64,000 nucleotides of DNA from Parasulfuritortus sp049322515 (GTDB taxonomy: Bacteria; Pseudomonadota; Gammaproteobacteria; Burkholderiales; Thiobacillaceae), in the NCBI GenBank assembly GCA_049322515.1, contig JBMOQW010000019.1, positions 186,001 to 250,000 of the forward strand, read 5' to 3'. The stretch's first letter is position 1, and each line of letters starts with the position of its first letter. Shown piece after piece: positions 17,229 through 24,758 of the stretch. The notes below the pieces were generated by a model that saw only the letters and a program-made list of their open reading frames with translations, searched no databases and was not told the origin of the DNA. Both the position numbers and the translations under genes were made by a program.

Positions 17229-17318
17229 GATCAATTCGTCAGCCCCGCGCAGGCGGGGATCCAGTGCCCTGATTTAACTGGGATCCACCTGCGCGGGAAC
17301 GACCCATTCGAGTTGATC
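17229..17318. repeat. Imperfect inverted repeat, REP/MITE-like
   Basis: The left arm (about 17229-17265, containing CCCCGCGCAGGCGGGGATCC) faces a right arm (about 17277-17318, containing GGGATCCACCTGCGCGGGAA) with a few mismatches and one-base offsets. The outer ends GATCAATTCG and CGAGTTGATC also pair. The core resembles the CCTGCGCGGGAATGAC type of dispersed palindrome found in many proteobacterial genomes. It lies between the porin stop and the terminator, where it would form a hairpin in the 3' mRNA. Confidence 0.65.
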
Positions 17319-17339
17319 AGCGCTTCTCCAGCAACCCGG

Positions 17340-18506
17340 TCAGAAGATGAACTGGAAGCCGAGGATGACCTGGGAGTAGTCCTGCAGGGCCGCCACCGTC
17401 GGATGGTCGTCGTCGAAGTTGACGTCGGCGTACTCCAGGGTCAGCTTCAGCTTCTGGCCGTCCAGGTAGTAGTTCGCGCCGAGGGTGTTCATGGTGCGGT
17501 CGTAATACTCCCGGGTGCCGGTCTCGATGCCGTAGTCCGCCTTGTCGTGCCGGGCAAACAGTTGCAGGCGGCCGGGGCCGACCTTGTTCGGCAGCATGTA
17601 GCCGGCCTTCAGGTAGTAGCCCTTCATGTCGGCGTTGAGCGGATAGTCTGCATCCGGGGTCTTGTCGTGGATGCCGCCGGAGTCGTACTTGAAGTAGGCG
17701 CCGGACACGGTATACACGCCGCTCTCGGTCGGATACTCGAAGAAGGCGTCGACGGTCCAGGCCTTGTAGTCCTCGCGATCGGCGCGCATCGGATAGTTGG
17801 CGTAGGCGATGTCCGACTGTTGGTCATAGGCGGCGCCGATGGTGAACACCTTGGCCGTGCCCAGGTAGGTGCCCAGGTAGCCATAGTTGTATTCCGGATC
17901 CAGGAAGCTGTAGTGCACCCGGGCCGTGTAGCGGAAGCTGTCGTCCGGCTTGGCGTCGCTGTCGCGTCCCTCGGCGACCATGAAGCGGTATTGCAGCTTG
18001 GCGTCGAGCAGGTTGCCCCAGACCGCCACCCCGGTGTCGCGGGTGCCGCCGAACGGGGTATAGGCGAGCAGTTCGGAACGATCGAGGGTCAGTGGTTCCA
18101 GACAGGCTTCCAGGTTCTCGCGCGAGAAGGTGTTCTTGAACTCGCCGACGATGAAGCGCACTGCATCGCTGTAGTCAACCGTGACATAGGCGTCGCGGAA
18201 GAAAACCTCCTTGTCAGCCCCGGGATTGCCGCCCCCTTCAAGTTGCGCGTAGAAGCCGACCATGTCGTTCATCTGGCCGGAGAAAGCGAGGCGGTTGCGG
18301 CGCAGGTAGAAGTCGTTCTCGTCCTTGACGTTGTCGGCGCTGAAATTCTGCTGCCGGGCCCAGGCCTGCAGGGCGTAGGTGACGGTCAAGGAGCCCTGGT
18401 CGCCGAACTGGATGGTCGGTCCGGCCTGCGCCGCGGGCGCCAGCAGGGCCGACGCGATCGCGGCGGCGGCAAGGGAAGGCTTGAACAGCTTGGCGTTTGA
18501 ATTCAT
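17340..18506 (-). CDS. OprO/OprP-like outer-membrane porin
   Basis: Beta-barrel outer-membrane protein of 388 residues. A signal peptide ends near APAAQAG. The mature start (FGDQGSLTVTYALQAWARQ), the RRNRLAFSG and FYAQLEGGG strands and the C-terminal phenylalanine (LGFQFIF) fit the phosphate-selective porin O/P type. Alternating polar/aromatic strands continue throughout. It is the last gene of a minus-strand run, 22 bases after the trihaem cytochrome gene. Because it sits beside two multihaem cytochromes and a rhodanese lipoprotein, it may act as the barrel of an electron conduit or as an anion channel, rather than a general porin. That role is inferred from context. Confidence 0.82.
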   Translation of the reverse strand: MNSNAKLFKPSLAAAAIASALLAPAAQAGPTIQFGDQGSLTVTYALQAWARQQNFSADNVKDENDFYLRRNRLAFSGQMNDMVGFYAQLEGGGNPGADKEVFFRDAYVTVDYSDAVRFIVGEFKNTFSRENLEACLEPLTLDRSELLAYTPFGGTRDTGVAVWGNLLDAKLQYRFMVAEGRDSDAKPDDSFRYTARVHYSFLDPEYNYGYLGTYLGTAKVFTIGAAYDQQSDIAYANYPMRADREDYKAWTVDAFFEYPTESGVYTVSGAYFKYDSGGIHDKTPDADYPLNADMKGYYLKAGYMLPNKVGPGRLQLFARHDKADYGIETGTREYYDRTMNTLGANYYLDGQKLKLTLEYADVNFDDDHPTVAALQDYSQVILGFQFIF

Positions 18507-18528
18507 CGTTTAAGCTCCTGGCTTCGGA

Positions 18529-19005
18529 TCACTTGTACTGGGCTTCGACCTTGGCCAGGTCGCTCTTGTGGCAGCTGCCGCAGGCTTCTGCACCGCCCTT
18601 CGGGGCCTTCAGCATGCCGGCATGGGCCATGTTTTCCTTCATCAGGCGGGGATTGCCCTTATGGCAGCCGACGCAGGAGTTGTTCACCGTCTTGTGCTGC
18701 ACGTGCCAGGGCGACTTGGCGGCATCCATGCCCGGGGCGGCGGCGCGCTTGCCGTTATGACACTTGAAACAGCTGGAGGCCCCCATGCCGCAGGCATTGG
18801 CGAGGGCCACCGGGGAGATCCGCTGCAAACCGTCGCGCATCACGTCGAGCGACTCGCCGCCCCATCCGGCTTGAGCCGTGGTCGGGTTGGCCGGGGCACT
18901 GGAGGGACCGCTCCCGAGCCAGGCCAGGGTCAAGGCGAACACCGAGAACACCGCCCCCGCACGCAACCACTTGCCATACATCTTACTGATGCTCCTCATC
19001 TGCAT
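18529..19005 (-). CDS. Periplasmic trihaem cytochrome c
   Basis: Small exported cytochrome of 158 residues. An N-terminal hydrophobic segment (VFSVFALTLAWLGSG) serves as signal or anchor. Three CXXCH haem-binding motifs are present: CFKCH, CVGCH and CGSCH, in the last 90 residues. Additional His residues (WHVQHK, AHAG) can serve as sixth ligands. GAGGAG precedes the start; ATG 18999 or 18981 are possible alternatives. Its first codons overlap the end of the 90-residue upstream gene by 23 bases. A role in moving electrons across the periplasm to or from the adjacent porin and pentahaem lipoprotein is likely. I do not recognise a named family. Confidence 0.85.
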   Translation of the reverse strand: MQMRSISKMYGKWLRAGAVFSVFALTLAWLGSGPSSAPANPTTAQAGWGGESLDVMRDGLQRISPVALANACGMGASSCFKCHNGKRAAAPGMDAAKSPWHVQHKTVNNSCVGCHKGNPRLMKENMAHAGMLKAPKGGAEACGSCHKSDLAKVEAQYK

Positions 19006-19255
19006 TTCTCCTCTTGTCTGCTTCGGAATCCTTCGTATCCCCGCGCCCCGGCTGGGGTTCGGCGCTTTGCAATCGATCCAGCCCGGCCCTGGCGCGGCTG
19101 ATGTCGGCCTCGCTCATGCCGGACGCACATGCACACGGCGAGCCCTTGCTCCGATACTTCAGGCGCGGCGTATCACCGGCCACGCAGGTCGGTGCCTGGC
19201 CCAGCGCCAGGACGCCTCCGATCACCATGCAGAGCCACTGACGCCCCTGACGCAT
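18983..19255 (-). CDS. Small secreted protein of the cytochrome operon
   Basis: A 90-residue protein that I cannot name. A signal peptide (MRQGRQWLCMVIGGVLALGQ, cleavage near CVAG) leaves a mature chain of about 65 residues. It holds a CAC cysteine pair (SPCACASG), then the helix MSEADISRARAGLDRL and a charged tail. There is no CXXCH, so it does not bind c-type haem. GAGG lies 6 bases before ATG 19255; an in-frame GTG further up lacks such a site. It overlaps the next gene by 23 bases. A small exported protein in a porin-cytochrome cluster could be an assembly factor or a plug, but this is inference from position. Confidence 0.68.
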   Translation of the reverse strand: MRQGRQWLCMVIGGVLALGQAPTCVAGDTPRLKYRSKGSPCACASGMSEADISRARAGLDRLQSAEPQPGRGDTKDSEADKRRNADEEHQ

Positions 19256-19402
19256 GACACACCTCGGTCTGACTCGACATCCCTTCAAAGCATTCTTCAT
19301 GCCATCTTGCACTTCTATTAATAATCAAACGGTTACACACTTTCATCGAAAATCCGGCATTGCAGGATCGCCTAGCGGCTCGGCCCCGCTTTCATATTGC
19401 AA

Positions 19403-20608
19403 TCAGGGCCGGGCCTCGATCCGGAGCGCGGTGAAATGCGTCCGTGCCGCCTCGGCGATGGCCTCCTCGAGCAGGCGCTCGGCGTCCGGCGAGAGTTTCA
19501 GGGTGCGCCGGCTCTGCCGGAACATGCGCTCGTAATGCTCCCGGGGCCGGACATCGGCGCGCGCCTCGACCGACCAGCCGGTGCCCTGGGGCGCCTTGAA
19601 CACCTGGCTGAAGGTCCGCTGCCCGCCCGCCGGAATGCGGGTGTCGGCAACCTCACGGGTCATCTCGACATCCGCCGTCCAGCCGATCACCTCGCGGCCC
19701 AGTTCACGCGCCGGCAGACCGGGTCGGCGGAGGGTCAGGACCAGGTCGATCTTGGCCACCATGTAGGTCGGCAGATGGTGGCCAGCGCCCTGGTTGCGCG
19801 CCACCAGCACGGCCCGGTACTCGCCGCCGGCCAGCGGCTCCAGGCGGAGCGTCAGCCCAAGCGCCTGGCGAACCATGTCGGGATCGTGGATGCCGCGCCA
19901 GAGATGGCGCCGGTCCGGCATGTGGCAGGACTGGCAGGTCTCCTTGCCGGCATAGGGGCTGGCCTGCCATTGTCCGTAGGTATCCTCGCGCAGCTTGCCT
20001 GCAAGCCGGGGGCCCTCCTCGGGAAACTGGTGGCAGTGCGCGCAGAACCGGCTGTCCTCGAAGGCCGACGACGCGGTGAAGCCGCCATGCGGGGCCCCTT
20101 CGACCGGCGCCTTGGCCGACGGCGGACCAAAGCGCTGGTGGCCGCGCACATGGCAGCCGGCGCAGGTCAGGCCTTGCCAATGCAGGTTGCCGGGCACGTA
20201 GGCCGGCGGCGCCGAGGCGGGCGCGTTCGGCCAGTTCATGGTACGCGCCAGCAAGGCCTTCTGTTCGGCCAGCGGCGCGTGGCAGCGCAGGCAGGCATTG
20301 CTCTGTTCCGGGCCGAGCAACTCGACCTGCCAGAGCAGACCGGCGCCCATGGTGTGGCTATGCAAGGCCGTCCGCCATTGCTGGTATTGGTCGGCATGGC
20401 ATTGCGCACACGACTCAGGCGCCAGCGAGGCTTCCAGTTCGGAAAACCCGGCCGGCGGATCGCCCTGGGGCGGCAGGGGATCCTGCCAATGCCGGGCCAG
20501 GAAGGTGGCTGGATCGGCCGGGACTGGGGCCCGGTCGCAGCCGGCCAGCCCGAGGATCAGGACCACCGAGCCGAGCCCACGACTCCGCCAGGATGCAATG
20601 CCGAACAT
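19403..20608 (-). CDS. Pentahaem cytochrome c lipoprotein
   Basis: Multihaem cytochrome of 401 residues. The lipobox LGLAGC places Cys24 as the lipid anchor. Five CXXCH motifs follow within about 200 residues: CAQCH, CLRCH, CAGCH, CAHCH and CQSCH. The arrangement SCAQCHADQYQQWRTALHSHT resembles the cytochrome c554 family of tetrahaem and larger proteins. The C-terminal 150 residues lack haem motifs and look beta-rich. The gene starts just after a terminator hairpin with a GGAG ribosome site and no room for its own promoter. With the rhodanese lipoprotein upstream and porin downstream it fits an outer-membrane electron-transfer complex (inference). Its side of the membrane is not known. Confidence 0.87.
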   Translation of the reverse strand: MFGIASWRSRGLGSVVLILGLAGCDRAPVPADPATFLARHWQDPLPPQGDPPAGFSELEASLAPESCAQCHADQYQQWRTALHSHTMGAGLLWQVELLGPEQSNACLRCHAPLAEQKALLARTMNWPNAPASAPPAYVPGNLHWQGLTCAGCHVRGHQRFGPPSAKAPVEGAPHGGFTASSAFEDSRFCAHCHQFPEEGPRLAGKLREDTYGQWQASPYAGKETCQSCHMPDRRHLWRGIHDPDMVRQALGLTLRLEPLAGGEYRAVLVARNQGAGHHLPTYMVAKIDLVLTLRRPGLPARELGREVIGWTADVEMTREVADTRIPAGGQRTFSQVFKAPQGTGWSVEARADVRPREHYERMFRQSRRTLKLSPDAERLLEEAIAEAARTHFTALRIEARP

Positions 20609-20620
20609 TCAGGACTCCAA

Positions 20621-20651
20621 AAGAAAAAAAGGCCCACAACCAGTGTGGGCC
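20621..20651 (-). terminator. Terminator after the rhodanese gene
   Basis: On the minus strand GGCCCACA and TGTGGGCC form an 8-bp stem with a 5-base loop, followed by TTTTTTTC. The next gene starts 13 bases beyond, so its expression probably depends on partial read-through. Confidence 0.87.
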
Positions 20652-20677
20652 AAGCTGTCGCGGTCATGTGTTCCTGG

Positions 20678-22168
20678 TCAGCCGCCGCACGGATTTCCAG
20701 GAATGCTGCCACCACCGCCGGAGGAGACAGTTTCGCCGGTCTTGTAGCCCTTGTCTTCATTGACGATCTTGTTGGTGGACGCCGCGTAGGGATCGGTGAT
20801 GGTGCGGGTATTCACCGTCGCATTGCTGACCGCCGGGCGGAAGAAGGACCTCACGTCGGTACGCCAAGGGGAATCGGACGGCAGGATATAGGTCCCGTTC
20901 TTGTCCTGAAGGTGGGACAGCGAATTCCATTCGACCATGGCCCCGTCATAGAAGCGGGTCGGCTTGCCCAGGATCACTGCGCTGGCCACGCCGGTGATCA
21001 TGGCCCGGAAGGTGGTTTCGCAATAGGCGATGATGGTGTCCCCCGGCTGGTAGGCGTTGCCCTGGCCGACCAGACCATAGCTGCCATCGACGAAACCGAT
21101 GCCGCGCGCGTCGGTGCTGCCGGTCAGGTAATTGGCCAAATCGGCCTTGGGTTTGTAGCTGTAGCCTTTGCTGGCATCCAGCATGTGGGTGTACTGGAGT
21201 TGCAGGGTGCCGAACGGGTGGCCCTGGCGGGAACCGCCGTTCTGGAAGGTCCACATGTAGTTGTTCGGATCGGCGGGGGCGCAGAACGCCGTTGCGCAGG
21301 CCTGGGTCCCGGCGGTATTCGAGTCGGTATCCTCGTTGTACTCGACCATCTCGCCGGCGCTGTACTGGCCGAGGCTGCGCGCGTCCCAGATCAGGATGCC
21401 GTCACCCTTGACGTTGCTGTCCGAGGACGGCAGTTGCTCCAGCAGATCCTCCACCGTGGCCTGCAACTGGGTGTTGTCGACGGTGAGGTTTTTCACGGTG
21501 AAGCTGCCGTTGTCCGGGGCCGTGCTGGCGGTCGCCTGGAAATCAGCGGCTTCGAGCCCATTGCCGTTGATCCACTGATTGCCACCATTCAGGATGGCCA
21601 GGTGGGCCTTGTCCACGCCCCAGTAGCGCAGGGCATACCAGATGCGCCCCTGGCCCATGGCGTTCGGATTGCTGCCGGTTCCCATGGCGGCGACGATCAT
21701 GTCCTTGGTTGGATCGATGTTGTACTTCTTGAACAGGGCGTCCATGGCCGTACCATCGAGGACCATGCTATTGGTCTGGATCACCCCGTTGTCGCGGGTC
21801 TGGATCCATTCCGAGGAGGGCGACAGGTAGGTGAAGACGTTCACGCCATCCGGCTTGATGAACTCGGCCCCAGCCGGACCGGACGACACCTGGAGGATCA
21901 CCAGCTTGCCGGTGATGCCGGCCGGACGGTTGGCGGTCCAGTCGCTCATCCAGCGCTTCAGGGTCTCGGCCGTGATCAGTCCGTTGACGTTCTGGTGGTA
22001 GTCGTCGGCCGATTCCTGGGCAATCTGGGCCGGGCTGTTGATCGTGTACTTGACGCCATTGATGGCGTCGCCCGAATCGCCGCCCCCGCCGCCGCCACTA
22101 CAGCCGATCAGCAGGCCGCTTGCGAGCATGGCGGCTGCCAGCCACTTCATCTGTCCTTCATAGTGCAT
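20678..22168 (-). CDS. Rhodanese-domain lipoprotein
   Basis: Exported sulfurtransferase-like lipoprotein of 496 residues. The lipobox LLIGC places Cys23 as the lipid anchor, followed by a glycine-rich stretch. Two rhodanese-like regions can be seen: the first at about 100-200 (inactive-looking) and the second after about 270 (ILIWDARSLGQYSAGE). The active-site loop is CETTFRA with Cys383, a cysteine as needed for a persulfide. The layout resembles thiosulfate/3-mercaptopyruvate sulfurtransferases with inserts. AGGAG precedes ATG 22168. Rhodanese lipoproteins accompany a porin and cytochromes in the Ext conduits of Geobacter; a similar link to sulfur or selenium compounds is suggested here. 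The substrate is unproven. Confidence 0.82.
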   Translation of the reverse strand: MHYEGQMKWLAAAMLASGLLIGCSGGGGGGDSGDAINGVKYTINSPAQIAQESADDYHQNVNGLITAETLKRWMSDWTANRPAGITGKLVILQVSSGPAGAEFIKPDGVNVFTYLSPSSEWIQTRDNGVIQTNSMVLDGTAMDALFKKYNIDPTKDMIVAAMGTGSNPNAMGQGRIWYALRYWGVDKAHLAILNGGNQWINGNGLEAADFQATASTAPDNGSFTVKNLTVDNTQLQATVEDLLEQLPSSDSNVKGDGILIWDARSLGQYSAGEMVEYNEDTDSNTAGTQACATAFCAPADPNNYMWTFQNGGSRQGHPFGTLQLQYTHMLDASKGYSYKPKADLANYLTGSTDARGIGFVDGSYGLVGQGNAYQPGDTIIAYCETTFRAMITGVASAVILGKPTRFYDGAMVEWNSLSHLQDKNGTYILPSDSPWRTDVRSFFRPAVSNATVNTRTITDPYAASTNKIVNEDKGYKTGETVSSGGGGSIPGNPCGG

Positions 22169-22197
22169 GTCGTTCTCCTCCGAATGAACCCGCGTCT

Positions 22198-22217
22198 GCG
22201 GGGCGGGACCGCCCCGC
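22198..22217. other. GC-rich perfect palindrome between operon genes
   Basis: GCGGGGCGG and CCGCCCCGC are perfect 9-base arms two bases apart. No T-run follows on either strand, so it is not a standard terminator. It lies between the 60-residue gene and the rhodanese gene and could stabilise mRNA or slow polymerase. Confidence 0.5.
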
Positions 22218-22225
22218 GCTCAACT

Positions 22226-22408
22226 TCAAGGCTTGATCACGATCGGCAGCACGTCGCCCGCCAGGGCGTCCAGGAGTGCCGAGTAATCCCCCGTCATGAA
22301 ATGCTGTTCCACCGCCGCGCCCTGGTCACGCAAGGCCTCGGCCAGGCCGGGCAGGCCGGTCTTGTCGGCACGCGGATGGATCAGCAACACTTTTTTTCCT
22401 TCGCTCAT
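22226..22408 (-). CDS. Small cytoplasmic protein of the sulfur-relay operon
   Basis: A 60-residue protein with no signal peptide. It starts MSEGKKVLLIHPRADKTGLPGLAEAL, a beta-alpha start like the DsrE/DsrF or flavodoxin-like folds, and has no cysteine at all. Its ATG overlaps the upstream stop (ATGA), so it is translated with the DsrE-like gene. It may be a subunit of a heteromeric DsrE-type complex. It is too short for a confident family name. Confidence 0.6.
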   Translation of the reverse strand: MSEGKKVLLIHPRADKTGLPGLAEALRDQGAAVEQHFMTGDYSALLDALAGDVLPIVIKP

Positions 22409-22653
22409 ACGCAATACACCACGTCACTGTTGAGAATGCGCGCCGCCAGGGCCGCCACGTCCTGGCCGACGTCCTCGACCGGCACGTCGGCGAAGTCGAG
22501 GGCCTCGCGCTGCTCGTCGGCCTCGGGGCCGGTCACCGGGTCGCCCCACACGGCGATGGCCACGGCGTCGTCGAGCAAGGTCAGGCCGCTCGACATGCGC
22601 AGGGCCTCGACTTTCTTGTCGACCGCCACCATCAGGATCTTCTTCTGTCCGCT
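22405..22653 (-). CDS. DsrE-like small protein
   Basis: Protein of about 82 residues starting at TTG 22653, which has AGGAG six bases ahead of it; the frame is open further but without a start site. It begins LSGQKKILMVAVDKKVEALRMSSGL and ends near SDVVYCV. The beta-alpha pattern and the gene position among TusA and DsrE-type genes suggest a DsrE/DsrF-like fold. One cysteine lies at the penultimate residue. It is translationally coupled to the next gene. The fold call is tentative. Confidence 0.6.
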   Translation of the reverse strand, partial: SGQKKILMVAVDKKVEALRMSSGLTLLDDAVAIAVWGDPVTGPEADEQREALDFADVPVEDVGQDVAALAARILNSDVVYCV

Positions 22654-22666
22654 CAAGTCGCTCTCC

Positions 22667-22978
22667 TCAGAACACCAGGACCCGGTCACAGCGGCGCACC
22701 AGCTCGGCATCCTGGTACTGGCCGCCGATCACCACGTCATCGGCGATCGCCGCGGTATCCACGGCACCGGCGGCATAGTGGGCGATGCTGTGCTCGCACA
22801 CCGAGACCTGGGCGCGCCGGTCCCGGGCCCGGGCCACGAAGCCCGGATCGGCGAGCAGCATCACGCCGGTATCGGTCAGGAAGCATTCCGCTTCCCAGCC
22901 GCGCCCATGCGCGGCGTCGATCAGGCCGGTCGCCTCGGGCAGCCAGGCGGCGTCGGTCACCACGATTCCCAGTCGCAT
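22667..22978 (-). CDS. DsrE/DsrH-like sulfur-relay protein
   Basis: A 103-residue protein with a Rossmann-like beta-alpha pattern (RLGIVVTDAAWLPEATGLIDAA, FLTDTGVMLL, DVVIGGQYQDAELVRRCDRVLVF). It matches the DsrE family, which carries persulfide sulfur on a cysteine. Candidate cysteines are those in AECFLTD and VSVCEHS; the second is placed as in sulfur-carrying members. It follows tusA by 3 bases and precedes the DsrE-like gene by 13. With TusA it could pass sulfur from a rhodanese or transporter to an acceptor. The acceptor is not visible here. Confidence 0.72.
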   Translation of the reverse strand: MRLGIVVTDAAWLPEATGLIDAAHGRGWEAECFLTDTGVMLLADPGFVARARDRRAQVSVCEHSIAHYAAGAVDTAAIADDVVIGGQYQDAELVRRCDRVLVF

Positions 22979-22981
22979 CGT

Positions 22982-23233
22982 TCAGGCCTTCCGGATCTTC
23001 CAGACGAAGTTGCCGGCATCCTCGGCGCGCTCGAAGACATCGTTGCCCTCCGACTCGCACATGGCGATGATCGACTCGCCCGAGGACGGGTTGTCGAACA
23101 ACAGGGTCAGGACGTTGCCCGAGGCCATCTTTTGCAGGGCCTTCTTGGTGTACATCTGCGGGTGCGGGCAACTGTAGCCCTTGACGTTCAGGGTCCATTC
23201 CCCGGCGCCGGTCTGTTCGAAACTCATGGCCAT
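22982..23233 (-). CDS. TusA-family sulfur carrier
   Basis: An 83-residue protein of the TusA/YedF/SirA type. The signature cysteine motif is CPHP (Cys22-Pro-His-Pro), near the end of the first beta strand and followed by the helix MYTKKALQKMASG. The rest (VLTLLFDNPSSGESIIAMCESEGN) fits the two-layer TusA fold. GAGGAG sits 6 bases before ATG 23233. It lies 36 bases after the YeeE/YedE transporter gene, a pairing known from the yedE-yedF locus and linked to thiosulfate or selenium handling. The carrier role is well supported by motif; the cargo is inferred. Confidence 0.88.
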   Translation of the reverse strand: MAMSFEQTGAGEWTLNVKGYSCPHPQMYTKKALQKMASGNVLTLLFDNPSSGESIIAMCESEGNDVFERAEDAGNFVWKIRKA

Positions 23234-23269
23234 TTCAATCTCCTCTCAACATTGTTTGCCGACTGCGCC

Positions 23270-24718
23270 TCACAGGTCGCAGCCGCCTTCCCTGGACATC
23301 TTCCAGTCCATCCACTTGGTGAATACCTTCACGCCGACGTAGCCGCCACCCACCATGCCGAGCAGGAACACCCAGCCGCTGGGATCGCCGTTGGTCACGG
23401 TGGCGAAGAAGGCGCCGATGTTGCAGCCCATCGCCAGGCGGGCGCCGATGCCCATGAAGATGCCGCCGAGTAGGGCGAAGGTGGCCGTTTCCCAGGTCGG
23501 CATCTTCCATTTGAACTCGCGCCGGGCCAGGGCCAGCACGGCAGCACCCAGAATGATGCCGATCGACATGAAGCCCGGGGCGTTGAGCAGGGGGTTGGGC
23601 AGGCCGTTGTCGAGGCCGAAGAAGACGTTGTCCATCATGTCGACGCCGAGCTTCTCCAGCACCCAGCCGCCCCATTGCGCTTCCTGGGTGGTGATGTACC
23701 AGTAGCCGGGGTCGAACACCGTGTCCTGGATCGACAGGCCGTTCGTGTAGCCCATGGCCGACAGCAGCTCGCCGAAGTTGAAGATGCCGTAGTGCTCGCG
23801 CAGCACGCCGGTCACGTACATGTGCAGGCCGGCGAAGATGCCCAGGCCGACGCCGGCGATGGCGGTGTTCTTGGAGCTGATGCACATGTGCCAGATGCCC
23901 GCCAGCTCGTCGCCCAGGCCAGGCGCGCTCTTGCCGGTCTTGCGCAGGTAGCTCTTGCGGTAATAAAAGACATACAGGCCGACCAGGAGCAGGAGCACCG
24001 GCAGGATGGCGTTGACGAAGGTGTTGATGAACACCGCCATGACCGGCGACTCCGCCAGGCCAAGCATCTCGGCCAGGGTGGCGCCCTTCTGGTCCCAGAG
24101 GTAGCCCGCGGTGAACAGGTCGAACCAGCCCTGGGTCACGCTCAGTTCCTCCGGCATGCCCTTGGCCAGCGCCGACTCGGTCCAGCTCGCCGGGGCCAGG
24201 CTGTCGAACCAGCCACTGCCGGCCACCACCAGGGCCTGCGAGAAGGAGATCGCGAAGATCACCAGGGCCGAATTCAGGTTGCCCTCGCCGGCCTTGTACA
24301 GCGAACCGGAGGCGCAACCGCCGGTGAACACGAAGCCGAAACCGAACACCAGACCGCCGATGATCACGTGCCAGCCGATCGCGTGGGGATGGAAAGTGCT
24401 GTGCCCGGTCAGGGTGACGATGGCGGCAACGATGGCGTACAAGCCGACCGCAATCATCATGCCCACCGCCATGCGCGGCACCTTCACGGCAAACAGGTCG
24501 CGCACCGCGGCCGCCATGCAGAACCGGCCATATTGCAGGAACAGGCCGTAGATCACGCCAAACCAGACATAGACCAACAGGTACAGGAACCGGCTGTCGA
24601 TGGCCAGGGCCCAGAGCGACCCCAGGAGCACCGCCATCACGATGCCGGCGGAATAGAGTTTGTGCCGGTTCAGGTCAAACCAGCCCGTTTGCTGCATGGT
24701 GCCTACGTTTGCGTTCAA
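23270..24718 (-). CDS. YeeE/YedE-family sulfur (or selenium) transporter
   Basis: Polytopic inner-membrane protein of 482 residues with about ten or more hydrophobic helices. Two conserved cysteine-glycine motifs are present, GGCASGSLYKAGEGN in the first half and AMGCNIGAFFATVTNGD near the end, as in the two-fold repeated YeeE/YedE (TsuA-like) fold that passes thiosulfate through cysteine contacts. YedE homologues have also been proposed to carry selenium. The start is uncertain: TTG 24718 has GGAG about 9 bases upstream, while ATG 24697 is also possible. It lies between a membrane-anchored TusA gene and a soluble TusA gene, so the imported sulfur is probably handed on to TusA-type proteins. 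Confidence 0.88.
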   Translation of the reverse strand: MNANVGTMQQTGWFDLNRHKLYSAGIVMAVLLGSLWALAIDSRFLYLLVYVWFGVIYGLFLQYGRFCMAAAVRDLFAVKVPRMAVGMMIAVGLYAIVAAIVTLTGHSTFHPHAIGWHVIIGGLVFGFGFVFTGGCASGSLYKAGEGNLNSALVIFAISFSQALVVAGSGWFDSLAPASWTESALAKGMPEELSVTQGWFDLFTAGYLWDQKGATLAEMLGLAESPVMAVFINTFVNAILPVLLLLVGLYVFYYRKSYLRKTGKSAPGLGDELAGIWHMCISSKNTAIAGVGLGIFAGLHMYVTGVLREHYGIFNFGELLSAMGYTNGLSIQDTVFDPGYWYITTQEAQWGGWVLEKLGVDMMDNVFFGLDNGLPNPLLNAPGFMSIGIILGAAVLALARREFKWKMPTWETATFALLGGIFMGIGARLAMGCNIGAFFATVTNGDPSGWVFLLGMVGGGYVGVKVFTKWMDWKMSREGGCDL

Positions 24719-24758
24719 TTTCGTCTTCTCCAGTCTCGATCCTCGAATCGGCCCGCCC

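Noticed and set aside
17148..17234. A longer sensor kinase starting at 17234
   Set aside because: The extra 29 codons cover the porin terminator hairpin and add nothing family-like; ATG 17147 is more likely.
19397..23473. A 1358-codon open frame on the plus strand
   Set aside because: It runs antisense to six genes with haem, lipobox and CPxP motifs. It has no ribosome site or recognisable domain; high GC explains its openness.
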